DNA from: Bacteroidales bacterium
GTDB taxonomy: Bacteria > Bacteroidota > Bacteroidia > Bacteroidales > GCA-2748055
DNA length: 64,000 nucleotides
NCBI GenBank assembly: GCA_021740585.1
Contig: JAIOZM010000009.1
Location: 1-64,000 of the forward strand
Direction: 5' to 3'
The first letter of the stretch is position 1, and every line of letters begins with the position of its first letter. The notes under the pieces were generated by a model. It made no database searches and was not told the origin of the DNA. It saw nothing but the letters and a program-made list of their open reading frames with translations. The translations under genes and the position numbers were made by a program. Below, one piece after another: positions 1-9,797 of this stretch.

Positions 1-3000
1 GTAGCTGTTACGGCTGCCGGTGGCACCGGCCCTTATTCATATACTCTGAATCCGGGAGGTGTTACCAATGCCACAGGATTCTTCCCCGGACTTGTTCCCG
101 GAACGTATTCCGTAAGTCTTACCGACAGTGAGTTATGCGGTCCGGTTATCAGCAATAATTTTACCATTGTTGAACCGGGAATAATTTCCATCACCTCAAC
201 CAATTTTACCGATATCCTCTGCAATAACGACAACGACGGTACCATTACAGTTACCGCTACCGGGGGTAATGCTCCCCTCACCTATACCCTTAATCCGGGT
301 GCCATACAGGTTAAACCTACCGGTGACTTTACAGGAATTGCAGCCGGCACTTATTTTGTGAATGTGAGCGATCCAATGGGTTGTCCTGAGGCTGTTTCAG
401 GAGCCATTATTATCGATAATCCCGATCCTGTAAGCATAACATCTGAAGCAGAAACCGATATCAGCTGTAATGGCAGCAACGACGGAAGTGTTTCTGTTAC
501 TGCCGTTGGTGGAACCGGATCTCTTCATTATACTTTGAATCCGGTTGCCTCAACTCAGATTGACAACGGCGTTTTCACCGGACTTTCTCCAAATGTATAT
601 TCCGTAAGCGTTACCGATGATAATGCTTGTCCTGCAGATGTGAGCTCCAATTTCAATATTACTGAGCCGGCCATAATTACTCTCCCTCTTATTTCATCTA
701 CAGATATCACTTGTTTTGGAAACAATAATGGAAGCATCTCAGTAACAGCTGCCGGAGGTACCGGCCCTTATTCCTATGAAATTACGCCAGGAGGAACTTC
801 TAATACTACAGGAGTATTTACAAGCCTGGGACCCAACACATACAGTATTACTGTTACCGATTCGGAATTATGTTCTGAGGTATTTACAGATATTATAACT
901 ATAAATGAGCCACCTGTTTTAGGTATTTCGCTTGCTAAAACAGATATCCCATGCAACGGACTCTCAAATGGAACCATTACTGTAACAGCGACAGGAGGCA
1001 CCCTGCCCTATTCATATTCCAAAAATGGCATTGTTTATCAGGCTTCAAATGTATTCTCAGGTCTGTCAAAAAACAATTATACAATCTGGGTAAAAGATGC
1101 TAAGGGATGTTTGAAAAGTGATATTATAACTATAGATGAACCGGAGGAACTGAAAATAAACAGCGAAATAAACAGTAGTGTTAATAATATCTGTTATGGG
1201 GATAGTTTTGGAGAAATACGAATTCTTTCTGTTTCTGGCGGAGTTGAACCTTATTATTATTCGATCGACAATGGCCTCAATTATGTAACCACACCCGATT
1301 TTCAATTTCTCCCTTCGGATAGCTATCAGGTAAAAGTAAAGGATGCTAACGATTGTGAAACCACTGGAAGTTTGCTTCTTATCAGTCAGCCACCAGCCTT
1401 GAAAATAACAAGTATTAGTCATCTGGATGTAATTGGTTGTTTTGGAGATGCTAACGGACAGATTGCCATAGAGGGAATCGGCGGAACCGGAACAAGATAT
1501 TTTGAAATTGATAACGGATCCAGAAACACCAGCGGTATTTTTACTTCATTATCCGGAGGACTTCATACTTTAAGCCTAATAGACGACAATAATTGCCAGG
1601 TGGACAGTTTTGAAACCATACTCGAACCCCTGGAAATTACATTTACAAATGTTGACCTTAGCCATGTTACAGGGTGCCCGGGTGATAACAATGGAATTAT
1701 AGATGCTTCTGCCTCAGGGGGTGTCGGTGGATTTCAATATGAACTCGATCTTTCCGGACTTCAGCCAACCGGTTATTTTGATTTATTATTAGCGGGTACT
1801 TATGATGTGAGTGCCGAAGATGCAAGTGGCTGTCGGATCGATTCAAGTGTAATCATTACTGAGCCGGCTCCAATTAGCATTGATTCAGAATCGGCATCAG
1901 ACGCAAGTTGCTCCGGTGTTTCAGATGGTGAAGTAAGCATTACTGTTAGTGGAGGTACTGGTCCTTATGTTTATACTCTCAACCCAGTTGCACTTTCAAA
2001 TGCAAGCGGGATTTTCGGCTCTTTGCCAGTTGGTGATTATACAATTTCTGTCGATGATCTGACCGGTTGCGGTCCAATTACAAGTAATACTTTAAGTGTT
2101 TCAGAGCCTCCTGCCATTATACTTGATTCCCTTTCCACAAGTGAGATTTTATGCTCCGGAGATTCCAATGCTGAAATTCATATTTACCTTTCAGGTGGAA
2201 CGGGACCATTTCAATATAGTATAGATGATGGAGGCAGTTACTCAGGAACATCCGATTTTACTTCTCTTAATGCAGGTACATACCATATAAGCGCAATGGA
2301 TGCAAATTTATGTACATTACGAATCGATACTGTTAGTTTCGTCAGCCCTTCTCCTTTAACCATTGTTACTGAAACTGTAACGGGAGGCGCAATTTGTTTT
2401 GGCGATGCTGTTGGGATATTGGAATATGAAATTACCGGAGGAACGGGTAGCATAGAATATTCTGTCGATAATGGAGTATCCTGGCAATCTTCAGGAATAT
2501 ATAATGGTATGCCAGGTGGGGATTATACCATACTTGCCCGTGACCAGAATAATTGTGAATTAAACTCTTCTGTTTTAACCATTATTCAGCCCACAGAAAT
2601 TACGGCTGATATAAGTGTAATACACGCTTTGGATGAATTAAACTTAGGCAGCATAAATATTTCAAACGCAACGGGAGGTACCGGGGGACTGGAATTTTAT
2701 ATTTCTGGTTTGGGAGGATCTTTTTCAGGTCAAACCGATTATTACGATCTGATTCCCGGTTTTTATGATGTGGTTATTCGCGACATGAACTTATGTACTT
2801 TTGATACTACTGTTGAAGTAAAACAGATACCTGCCTTGAGTGTAACTGTAAGTATTACACATTTACGCTGTAATAATACGAACGACGGGCAAATTCAAAT
2901 GCTTGCCACCGATCCGCAGGGCTTTGTTCAGTATAGCATTGATGATAGCACAAGCTGGTCTGATGCAGGACTTTTCGGGAATCTGCCGGGTGGAGATTAT

Positions 3001-4026
3001 ATTATTTTTGCAAGAGATTCCGTTGGACGGTTTTTTGGTGATACCATTACAGTGATAGAGCCCGTGGCATTAGATATTTTCAGTAATATAACTCCTGCTA
3101 CATGCAGCAACTTAAGTGGTGACGGAGCAATAGAGATTACTGTAATCGGAGCTACAGGAACGGTAAGCTATAACTGGTCGACAGGTGCCACCAGCCGGAA
3201 TATCAGCGGATTGGATGCCGGAAAATATTGGCTAAACGTAACAGATGCTAATCTTTGTACAGCCACAGACACCATCGACATCCCCGGAATTACGAATGTA
3301 ACTGCAAATGCCGGTGCCGATACCAGTTTATGTTTTGGAGAAACAATTATCTTAAACGGACAGGGGGGTACAGTGATGTCCTGGATTCCTGAAACAGGAT
3401 TGAGTAACCCGAATATATCAAATCCTGTGTTCGATAGTGATACAAGCATTAGTTACTATTTAACAGTAGTAGGTTTGAACGATTGTTACGATATTGACAC
3501 CATAAACATCACGGTTTTCCCTAATCTTGGATTAAACGCTGGGAATGATACCTCGATTATTGAAGGGCAGTCTGCTATATTGACAACAACCGGAGGACCT
3601 TATCTCACTTACCTTTGGGAACCGGCCACCGGTGTTGATGATACGGCCAGTGCCAGTCCTGTTATCTCACCACTGGCTACAACAACATATATAGTAAGCG
3701 GATTAACGGAAGACGGGTGTTACGACAAAGACACGATAACCATAAGTTTAATTGAAAATCTGATTGTATATAATGCGTTTTCACCCAACGGGGACGGAAT
3801 AAATGAATTCTGGGATATTGAAAATGCACAATTTTTTCCCGATATTATTGTGGAAGTATATAACAGATGGGGAGTAAAATTCTTCAGTTCAGTGGGATAC
3901 ACCGACGACAAGCGCTGGGATGGTACAAACAAAGGGAAAGAAGCCCCGATTGGAACCTATTATTTTGTTGTAATACCTTATTATGGTGCAACACCAATAA
4001 CGGGTCCCGTAACAATTGTGCGATAA
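1..4026 (+). CDS. SprB-repeat T9SS type B surface adhesin (5' end outside window)
   Basis: The frame is open from base 1, so this is the C-terminal 1,341 residues of a larger protein. About 14 SprB-type repeats of roughly 85 residues are visible, each with a core like C-x-G-x-x-D/N-G-x-I followed by GGTGPY and an end like G-x-Y-x-V-x-V-x-D-x-x-x-C. They are followed by two PKD/Ig-like modules starting near NAGADTSLCFGE and NAGNDTSIIEG. The last ~85 residues (from YNAFSPNGDGINEFWD, with VYNRWG and WDG) are the gliding-motility-associated C-terminal domain that directs type IX secretion of type B substrates. SprB of Flavobacterium johnsoniae is a mobile cell-surface adhesin with this repeat; an adhesive surface role here is inferred. 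The PorP/SprF-type gene follows 84 bp downstream, the classic sprB-sprF arrangement. The true start cannot be seen. Confidence 0.93.
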   Translation, partial: VAVTAAGGTGPYSYTLNPGGVTNATGFFPGLVPGTYSVSLTDSELCGPVISNNFTIVEPGIISITSTNFTDILCNNDNDGTITVTATGGNAPLTYTLNPGAIQVKPTGDFTGIAAGTYFVNVSDPMGCPEAVSGAIIIDNPDPVSITSEAETDISCNGSNDGSVSVTAVGGTGSLHYTLNPVASTQIDNGVFTGLSPNVYSVSVTDDNACPADVSSNFNITEPAIITLPLISSTDITCFGNNNGSISVTAAGGTGPYSYEITPGGTSNTTGVFTSLGPNTYSITVTDSELCSEVFTDIITINEPPVLGISLAKTDIPCNGLSNGTITVTATGGTLPYSYSKNGIVYQASNVFSGLSKNNYTIWVKDAKGCLKSDIITIDEPEELKINSEINSSVNNICYGDSFGEIRILSVSGGVEPYYYSIDNGLNYVTTPDFQFLPSDSYQVKVKDANDCETTGSLLLISQPPALKITSISHLDVIGCFGDANGQIAIEGIGGTGTRYFEIDNGSRNTSGIFTSLSGGLHTLSLIDDNNCQVDSFETILEPLEITFTNVDLSHVTGCPGDNNGIIDASASGGVGGFQYELDLSGLQPTGYFDLLLAGTYDVSAEDASGCRIDSSVIITEPAPISIDSESASDASCSGVSDGEVSITVSGGTGPYVYTLNPVALSNASGIFGSLPVGDYTISVDDLTGCGPITSNTLSVSEPPAIILDSLSTSEILCSGDSNAEIHIYLSGGTGPFQYSIDDGGSYSGTSDFTSLNAGTYHISAMDANLCTLRIDTVSFVSPSPLTIVTETVTGGAICFGDAVGILEYEITGGTGSIEYSVDNGVSWQSSGIYNGMPGGDYTILARDQNNCELNSSVLTIIQPTEITADISVIHALDELNLGSINISNATGGTGGLEFYISGLGGSFSGQTDYYDLIPGFYDVVIRDMNLCTFDTTVEVKQIPALSVTVSITHLRCNNTNDGQIQMLATDPQGFVQYSIDDSTSWSDAGLFGNLPGGDYIIFARDSVGRFFGDTITVIEPVALDIFSNITPATCSNLSGDGAIEITVIGATGTVSYNWSTGATSRNISGLDAGKYWLNVTDANLCTATDTIDIPGITNVTANAGADTSLCFGETIILNGQGGTVMSWIPETGLSNPNISNPVFDSDTSISYYLTVVGLNDCYDIDTINITVFPNLGLNAGNDTSIIEGQSAILTTTGGPYLTYLWEPATGVDDTASASPVISPLATTTYIVSGLTEDGCYDKDTITISLIENLIVYNAFSPNGDGINEFWDIENAQFFPDIIVEVYNRWGVKFFSSVGYTDDKRWDGTNKGKEAPIGTYYFVVIPYYGATPITGPVTIVR

Positions 4027-4110
4027 TAAAATGAAATTATAGAAAAAAGCACGACGAAATAAATAATTTGAATGATGTTACTAAGCGGTGAATTTTAATA
4101 AAAAAGACAG

Positions 4111-5004
4111 ATGAAAAAAATAATATATATATCCCTTTTATTTCTTCTGATATCTGCCATTACATCCGCGCAGCAATCGCCCCAGTTTACTCAGTATATG
4201 TTTAATGACTTTGTGATCAATCCTGCTCTGGCAGGAACAAAAGATTACTATCAGATAAGTTCTAATCACCGGTTTCAATGGGTTGGCCTTGCTGATCCGC
4301 CTCTTACAAATACCCTGAGTATTAATGGGCCACACGGTAAGCTTCCCATGGGATATGGGGGATACATATATAACGATGTAACCGGGCCAACAAGCAGAAC
4401 CGGAATAACAGGGGCTTATGCATACAATATTGAAATTAATCGTGATATAAGAATTTCGGGCGGAATTTCACTGGGACTTATGCAATACAAACTAGACGGA
4501 GCTCAACTTACCGTTAAGGATAATTCGGATCTTGTTATTCAGCCGGTTGTTTATAATGCTTATGTTCCCGATGCCGGAGTTGGTTTTTATGCCTATGCAG
4601 ACGAATGGTATGCCGGACTTTCGGTATCACAGTTATTCAATAACAAATTAAATTTACTTGAAGAAGCTGTTGGGATAAATAAATTGAAAAGGCATTTCTA
4701 TTTAACCGGGGGCTATAAATATGAGATTAACCGTGATTTTGTTGCAGAACCTTCCATAATTATTAAAGGTACCGCTCCGAAAGCTTATCAATTTGATCTT
4801 ACCGCCAGAGTAATATGGCAGGAAATGGCCTGGGGCGGACTATCATATCGGTTTAAAGATGCCATTTCTGTACTTCTCGGTTATATTTATGACGAACAAT
4901 TTTATTTTGGTTATGCTTATGATATTGGAACCTCCGACCTTCGAAAATTCAATTCAGGCTCTCATGAGATAATGATTGGATATAAATTTAATGATATCAA
5001 ATAA
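4111..5004 (+). CDS. PorP/SprF family type IX secretion membrane protein
   Basis: A 297-residue outer-membrane protein with an N-terminal signal peptide (MKKIIYISLLFLLISAITSA) directly followed by the family hallmark QSPQFTQYMFN...INPALAGT. The rest is alternating strands rich in Tyr, Gly and aromatic residues, as in a beta-barrel, ending in a short strand (EIMIGYKFND). Length is typical of the family (about 300). In F. johnsoniae SprF is needed for secretion and surface attachment of SprB, a type B substrate. Its position 84 bp after the adhesin suggests it serves that protein, and possibly the other type B protein at 45-62 kb, which has no partner beside it. The ATG at 4111 is chosen because it starts the signal peptide. 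Confidence 0.92.
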   Translation: MKKIIYISLLFLLISAITSAQQSPQFTQYMFNDFVINPALAGTKDYYQISSNHRFQWVGLADPPLTNTLSINGPHGKLPMGYGGYIYNDVTGPTSRTGITGAYAYNIEINRDIRISGGISLGLMQYKLDGAQLTVKDNSDLVIQPVVYNAYVPDAGVGFYAYADEWYAGLSVSQLFNNKLNLLEEAVGINKLKRHFYLTGGYKYEINRDFVAEPSIIIKGTAPKAYQFDLTARVIWQEMAWGGLSYRFKDAISVLLGYIYDEQFYFGYAYDIGTSDLRKFNSGSHEIMIGYKFNDIK

Positions 5005-5022
5005 GCAAGTTCCCAAATTTTC

Positions 5023-5030
5023 TATCTTTG
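5023..5030 (+). promoter_or_regulatory. -7 promoter box (TATCTTTG) of the DUF4296 gene
   Basis: An exact match to the Bacteroidota -7 consensus TAnnTTTG. It ends only 7 bases before the ATG at 5038, so the transcript would have almost no leader. No good -33 TTTG is visible, so this rests on the -7 box alone. Confidence 0.45.
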
Positions 5031-5037
5031 AATAAAA

Positions 5038-5433
5038 ATGAAAAAATCTTCCTTGCTTACTATTATTCTATTGATTCTTAGTTTGTCTTGTTCAAACGAT
5101 CCTACTAAAATTTCAAAGAAAGACATGATCGAAAAAGATGTATTTATTGACATTCTTGTTGATATGCATATTTTGGACGCTATAACAAATGAGTCGGAGT
5201 ACTACCGTAAATTTGCCCCTGAAGATTCTATTAATATATATAAGTTAATTTTTGAAAAACACAAGGTAACACAAGCTGAGTTCGACAGCACAGTAAGTGC
5301 CTATACACGCCGCAGTGACTTATATAAGGAAATTTATGATGAAGTTTTGCTTCAGTTAAGTGTGAGGCTGGATTCAACAGAAACTCTTATTAAAGAAGAA
5401 TATGAAGAATCCTATCGCCAAAATTCAGAATAA
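5038..5433 (+). CDS. DUF4296 domain lipoprotein
   Basis: A 131-residue small lipoprotein: the N-terminus is a lipoprotein signal with Cys18 as the lipidated residue (LSLSCSND). The body contains the DUF4296 pattern: an acidic start (KDVFIDILVDMHILDA), the middle helix around YKLIFEKHKVTQAEFD, and a helical Tyr/Glu-rich tail. The family is restricted to Bacteroidota and has no established function. It lies 33 bp after the PorP/SprF gene but has its own candidate promoter box. Confidence 0.8.
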   Translation: MKKSSLLTIILLILSLSCSNDPTKISKKDMIEKDVFIDILVDMHILDAITNESEYYRKFAPEDSINIYKLIFEKHKVTQAEFDSTVSAYTRRSDLYKEIYDEVLLQLSVRLDSTETLIKEEYEESYRQNSE

Positions 5434-5482
5434 TTCAACCTTTTATTTTCCTGCTTTGGTTTCTTCCTGATACATTGAAGTT

Positions 5483-6670
5483 ATGCGTAAAATATCAGCC
5501 AATTATATATATTCTCCAAATAATGGTCTCTTAAAAAATGCCATTCTTACTTTAGATGAAAATGGAAGGGTATATGAACTAAGGGAAAACAAATCGCCAA
5601 ATATTGAGGAGGAAGGAACAGAATTCTATAATGGCATTATTTGCCCCGGGTTCATTAATGCTCATTGCCATATTGAATTATCACATCTCAAAAATCGTAT
5701 TCCTGAAGGAGAAGGCCTGGATAAGTTTATTTATTCAATAGTAACCGGAAGGAGATCTGAACAAGCCGAAATTGAAAAGGCAATCGCTAAAGCCGACGAG
5801 GAAATGAAACGTGAAGGTATTGTTGCCGTTGGGGATATTTCCAATAAGATTGACAGTTTCCATGTAAAATCTCAAAGTACTATTTTTTACCATACCTACA
5901 TCGAGATTTTCAATATGCAGAACAGGATGGCTGAAGAGACTTTCAGTAAAGGTGTAAATTTATTAAATACAGCAAGAAATGAATATAAACTAAGGGCATC
6001 CCTTACCCCTCATGCTCCATATAGCGTGTCGGAAAAATTATTCACCCTCTTTCGTAACAATCTAAATACAATCGATAATCCCATCAGCATTCATTCTCAG
6101 GAATCTGAATTTGAAAATGATTTTATCAAAACCGGTAAAGGAAGGTTTTATGAATTATTCACAAAATTAGGAATGGAAACAGGCGATTCCCTGCCTCGTG
6201 AAATGAATTCATTAAAATATATAAGTCAATACCTGCCTAAAACCCCCAGCCTACTGCTTGTCCACAATGTCTATACCAAACAAACTGATATTGACGAAAG
6301 CTATCTTGAATCAGACAATACATGGTTTTGCCTCTGCCCAAATTCAAACTTCTATATATCAAAAGAAAAACCCGGAACCTTTCTTATTGAAAATTACCCC
6401 GATAATATCTGCCTTGGCACCGACAGTCTGGCATCGAATCACAGACTTTCTATCCTGGAAGAAATGAAAGCCTTGCAATTGGAGCATAAGGAGTTAGCTT
6501 TAAGTTCTCTGATTCAATTTGCCACTATAAATGGGGCAAAAGCTCTGAATCTGGGATCGCATTTTGGTAGTTTTGAGAAAGGGAAGAAGCCGGGAGTGGT
6601 ATTAATTGAAAGGGCCGATCTGCAAAATTTAAAACTTACCAAAGAAAGTAAGGTTCGGGTATTGATATAG
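5483..6670 (+). CDS. Amidohydrolase family metal-dependent deaminase/hydrolase
   Basis: A 395-residue enzyme of the amidohydrolase superfamily (chlorohydrolase/adenosine-deaminase-like branch). Metal-binding motifs are all present: H61-x-H63 in NAHCHIE, a further His in TPHAPYS, a His in SIHSQESEFE, and the late Asp in LGTDSLASN. A beta-sandwich-like segment precedes the barrel and a short one ends it (KPGVVLIE). Such proteins hydrolyse or deaminate purine-like and related rings; in some Bacteroidota a relative deaminates aminofutalosine in menaquinone synthesis. The substrate cannot be told from the sequence. It follows the DUF4296 gene by 49 bp on the same strand and converges with the stress protein gene downstream. 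Confidence 0.8.
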   Translation: MRKISANYIYSPNNGLLKNAILTLDENGRVYELRENKSPNIEEEGTEFYNGIICPGFINAHCHIELSHLKNRIPEGEGLDKFIYSIVTGRRSEQAEIEKAIAKADEEMKREGIVAVGDISNKIDSFHVKSQSTIFYHTYIEIFNMQNRMAEETFSKGVNLLNTARNEYKLRASLTPHAPYSVSEKLFTLFRNNLNTIDNPISIHSQESEFENDFIKTGKGRFYELFTKLGMETGDSLPREMNSLKYISQYLPKTPSLLLVHNVYTKQTDIDESYLESDNTWFCLCPNSNFYISKEKPGTFLIENYPDNICLGTDSLASNHRLSILEEMKALQLEHKELALSSLIQFATINGAKALNLGSHFGSFEKGKKPGVVLIERADLQNLKLTKESKVRVLI

Positions 6671-6747
6671 AAATGAAATACCCGATTAGGTTTTTGTGTA
6701 AATTTAAGTGGCTGATCTTTAAATACATACAGTCTCAGAGCCCAATC

Positions 6748-7593
6748 CTATCTTCCAAACATAAATTGCCCCATATTCGCAAAATTCGCTTTTGGATTAA
6801 CCACCATAACCGGGATACGCGATGCGTTGGCCATGATATATTGTTCAGGAGCTCCAAAAATATAATCAAGAAAAGTAATGTGCTTGGTGGTGGTTATAAT
6901 TATCATATCCGCTTTAATCTCACGGGAAAACGACATTACTTCCTTTGCAAAATTACCTGATTTTACGCTTGTATGAATTTCATAATCAATATTATTTTGA
7001 ATAAGAAATCGTATGGCAAAATTCAGATTTACTTTAACTTTCTTTGAAAGTGATTTATCAGTTACAGGTGATTTGAAAAGGTGAATTTTCGCATTCAAAT
7101 ACTTTCCCATATAAATGGCCCAAAATAATTTTTCCTTATTCTCAGATTTAAAATCTATTGGGAATACAACATCGGAAAAATGTTCTTTTTCTTCGGGAGG
7201 ATTTTGCACTACCACAAAAGGAATCGTTGATCCGATTATTACCTTCAATGCCGCACTTCCAAAATATTTTTGCTTCCCTTTTATCCCGTGGGTACCCATC
7301 ACAACCATCACAACATCTTTATTATCAGAGGCATATTTGGAAATTTCACTAAATATGGTGCCCTTTAAAAGAACTGATTCAACAGGAATATTGTGAAACT
7401 TTGTCAACTCCTCAGTTTTAGCCTTCAGTTTTTCTTTTACTTCTTTTAAAACAGATTCCTCGTCTGCCTTAACAATATGGACCAAACGAATGGTATTATC
7501 AACACTTCTGGCAATTTTGAGGGCATGCAAAAATGCATTATCAGACACTTCTGTAAAATCCCAGGTTACTAAAATGGTCTTCTTTTCCTTCAT
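6748..7593 (-). CDS. Tandem-domain universal stress protein
   Basis: A 281-residue protein with two UspA-type domains (about 1-145 and 150-281). Domain one starts with a beta strand ILVTWDFTEVSD and holds a nucleotide-binding-like Gly run (MGTHGIKGKQKYFGSAA) before VVVQNPPE. Domain two repeats the fold (VVFPIDFKSE ... IIITTTKHITF ... VMVVNPKA) but its Gly signature is degenerate, so only the first domain may bind ATP. Two-domain Usps of this size are common in Bacteroidota and are tied to stress and stationary phase. The gene stands alone, convergent with the amidohydrolase; a TAnnTTTG box lies just upstream. Confidence 0.87.
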   Translation of the reverse strand: MKEKKTILVTWDFTEVSDNAFLHALKIARSVDNTIRLVHIVKADEESVLKEVKEKLKAKTEELTKFHNIPVESVLLKGTIFSEISKYASDNKDVVMVVMGTHGIKGKQKYFGSAALKVIIGSTIPFVVVQNPPEEKEHFSDVVFPIDFKSENKEKLFWAIYMGKYLNAKIHLFKSPVTDKSLSKKVKVNLNFAIRFLIQNNIDYEIHTSVKSGNFAKEVMSFSREIKADMIIITTTKHITFLDYIFGAPEQYIMANASRIPVMVVNPKANFANMGQFMFGR

Positions 7594-7616
7594 TAAAAGT
7601 TATTGTTTGAATGCAA

Positions 7617-7624
7617 CAAAGTTA
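7617..7624 (-). promoter_or_regulatory. -7 promoter box (TAACTTTG) of the universal stress protein gene
   Basis: Read on the minus strand this is TAACTTTG, an exact TAnnTTTG match, 23 bases before the start codon at 7593. No convincing -33 box is at the usual 17-23 bp spacing. Confidence 0.45.
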
Positions 7625-8042
7625 ATTACTATATATCACAAAAGAAAGAAAGAATAAAGCAGCTTTTAATCAGATTTTAACAAACCCGACTGTATCCCTG
7701 ATATAAACGGAAAGAATCAAATTTTCTTGTATGCTTCCTACCATTTTTGTCTTCAGTAAAAATAGTGGAGAAGTTCATTCTTTATATGCTGAATGCCACA
7801 AGTTTCAACCACTCCGGGAATTCGGGATTGGTTTATTAAGCTTTTGGTATAAATAGTTCAATATCAGAAACTAAACCCCTCTTAAAAACTAGCATAAAAC
7901 AAAGAAGTGAATAACTGTTTCTTTTAAAAATTTGCTTATGGTATGCAATGACAGCAAAGATTATTTTTGGAAAATATCGATTCTTTCCTTTATAATCTAA
8001 TGATTATATATTCCTTGACCTTGTCTTTTTAATCCTCAATTG

Positions 8043-8072
8043 TTGAGCTATACGCAATAAATATTACTTTTG
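8043..8072 (+). promoter_or_regulatory. Bacteroidota-type promoter of asnS
   Basis: TTG at 8043-8045, a 19-bp spacer, then TACTTTTG at 8065-8072, matching the -33/-7 consensus. Transcription would begin near 8079, leaving a leader of about 170 nt before asnS in which I see no recognisable riboswitch. Confidence 0.6.
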
Positions 8073-8247
8073 CAGATTCAAAGCATGAAATAGTTCTTCA
8101 TTTAAAAGGATGTAACTTTTTTATAGCAGAGATAAATAAAGATTTAGAGCTTTTAAAGCTACTGCATCGATTAGTATAATTCTTGAATGGATTATTCTTG
8201 ATTGTCGATTATTGAAAAAAATTAAAACATAGAATAAATTTTTTATC

Positions 8248-9642
8248 ATGGATATTAAAAGAACAAGTATTAAAGATCTTCTTCAATCGAATGATTTTGA
8301 TAAAAGTGTATTGATTAAGGGTTGGGTACGAACAAAGAGAGGAAATAAAAATATTGCTTTCATCGCAGTAAATGATGGATCAACCATTCATAACATCCAA
8401 GCTGTAATTGATGTGCCGGCTTTTGAGGAAGATCTTTTAAAAAAGATTACCACCGGAGCCAGTCTCGAGATAAGCGGAACTCTGGTTCAGTCATCAGGAC
8501 AAGGTCAGAGTATTGAAATTCAAGCCGACAATATTGTATTGTACGGAGAAGCTGATCCGGATACGTATCCTCTGCAAAAAAAGGGACATTCCATGGAGTT
8601 CCTGAGAGAGATTGCTCACTTGAGATTCCGCACAAATACTTTTGGAGCTGTTTTTCGTATCAGGCATGCACTTAGTTTCGCTATCCACAAGTATTTCAAC
8701 GACAAAGGATTTTTTAATATTCATTCCCCGATAATTACTTCCTCAGATGCTGAAGGGGCTGGTGAAATGTTCAGGGTAACCACCCTGGATCCTGCAAAAC
8801 CGCCTTTAAACGACAAGAAAGAAGTGGATTTTTCTCAGGATTTTTTTGCCAGACCAACAAATCTTACCGTTTCTGGTCAACTGGAAGCTGAACTGGGAGC
8901 TCTGGCATTGGGAGGAGTTTATACTTTCGGCCCCACATTCAGGGCTGAAAATTCGAATACACCCCGTCACCTGGCTGAATTCTGGATGATTGAGCCGGAA
9001 GTTGCGTTTAACGATATTAATGATAACATGGATCTTGCTGAAGAATTTCTTAAATACCTCATTAAATACGCACTCGATAATTGCAAGGATGATATTGAAT
9101 TTTTGAATAATATGGTCGATAAGGAATTAATTAACAGACTGAAAAGTGTGGCTGAAGTTGATTTTGTACGATTGAGCTATACTGATGCCATAAAAGTTCT
9201 TGAAAAAGCAGATCAGAAATTTGAATTTCCTGTTAGTTGGGGTGTTGATTTGCAATCGGAACACGAAAGATATCTGGTTGAAAAACACTATAAAAAGCCT
9301 GTTATTCTGAGCGATTACCCAAAAGAAATCAAAGCCTTTTACATGAAACAGAATGATGACGGAAAAACGGTTCGCGCCATGGATGTTCTTTTCCCAAGAA
9401 TAGGAGAAATTATTGGGGGTTCGCAACGTGAAGAGGTGATGGAGAAACTTCTCACCCGTATTCGCGAAATGAATCTCCCAGAAGAGGAATTATGGTGGTT
9501 TTTAGATACCCGCCGTTATGGTACAGTAGTGCATTCCGGTTTCGGTCTGGGATTTGAGAGGTTAATGCTCTTTGTAACCGGCATGACTAATATTCGCGAC
9601 GTCATTCCTTTCCCAAGAACTCCTCGGAATGCTGAATTCTAA
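8248..9642 (+). CDS. asnS: Asparaginyl-tRNA synthetase
   Basis: A 464-residue class IIb aminoacyl-tRNA synthetase that charges tRNA-Asn with asparagine in the cytoplasm. Residues ~17-110 form the anticodon-binding OB-fold ([12 protein letters not shown]). The catalytic domain shows motif 2 ([21 protein letters not shown] in part, with the AsnRS-type [12 protein letters not shown]) and motif 3 ([15 protein letters not shown]), plus IGGSQREE, typical of AsnRS rather than AspRS. Length matches the bacterial enzyme (~465). It begins at the first ATG after the promoter at 8043-8072. Confidence 0.97.
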   Translation: MDIKRTSIKDLLQSNDFDKSVLIKGWVRTKRGNKNIAFIAVNDGSTIHNIQAVIDVPAFEEDLLKKITTGASLEISGTLVQSSGQGQSIEIQADNIVLYGEADPDTYPLQKKGHSMEFLREIAHLRFRTNTFGAVFRIRHALSFAIHKYFNDKGFFNIHSPIITSSDAEGAGEMFRVTTLDPAKPPLNDKKEVDFSQDFFARPTNLTVSGQLEAELGALALGGVYTFGPTFRAENSNTPRHLAEFWMIEPEVAFNDINDNMDLAEEFLKYLIKYALDNCKDDIEFLNNMVDKELINRLKSVAEVDFVRLSYTDAIKVLEKADQKFEFPVSWGVDLQSEHERYLVEKHYKKPVILSDYPKEIKAFYMKQNDDGKTVRAMDVLFPRIGEIIGGSQREEVMEKLLTRIREMNLPEEELWWFLDTRRYGTVVHSGFGLGFERLMLFVTGMTNIRDVIPFPRTPRNAEF

Positions 9643-9797
9643 CAGAGAATTTGGTGTAAATTACAATATAAACCGGTATATGTATTATATTATTCTGTCA
9701 TAATTACTTTCCCTATTGTGGCCTCAAAAAAATCAACTATTTTTACAATAATTAGTTTTTTAAATTTACATCCATTATTAAGATTTAAAGAGGTAAA

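Larger units (their letters stand above)
7594..8247. other. 654-bp AT-rich intergenic region between divergent usp and asnS
   Basis: No ORF with coding character and no tRNA-like fold was seen. It holds a minus-strand -7 box at 7617-7624 for the stress protein and a plus-strand promoter at 8043-8072 for asnS. The stretch 7645-8040 shows nothing I can identify. Confidence 0.6.

Noticed and set aside
1066-1422. Minus-strand ORF of 118 codons inside the adhesin gene
   Set aside because: Opposite-strand shadow of the SprB repeats, with no start context or domain.
6673-6960. Plus-strand ORF of 95 codons opposite the stress protein gene
   Set aside because: Antisense shadow; basic composition and no family likeness.
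8073-8247. Riboswitch or tRNA-like leader before asnS
   Set aside because: The ~170-nt leader shows no T-box stem, tRNA cloverleaf or other pattern I know.
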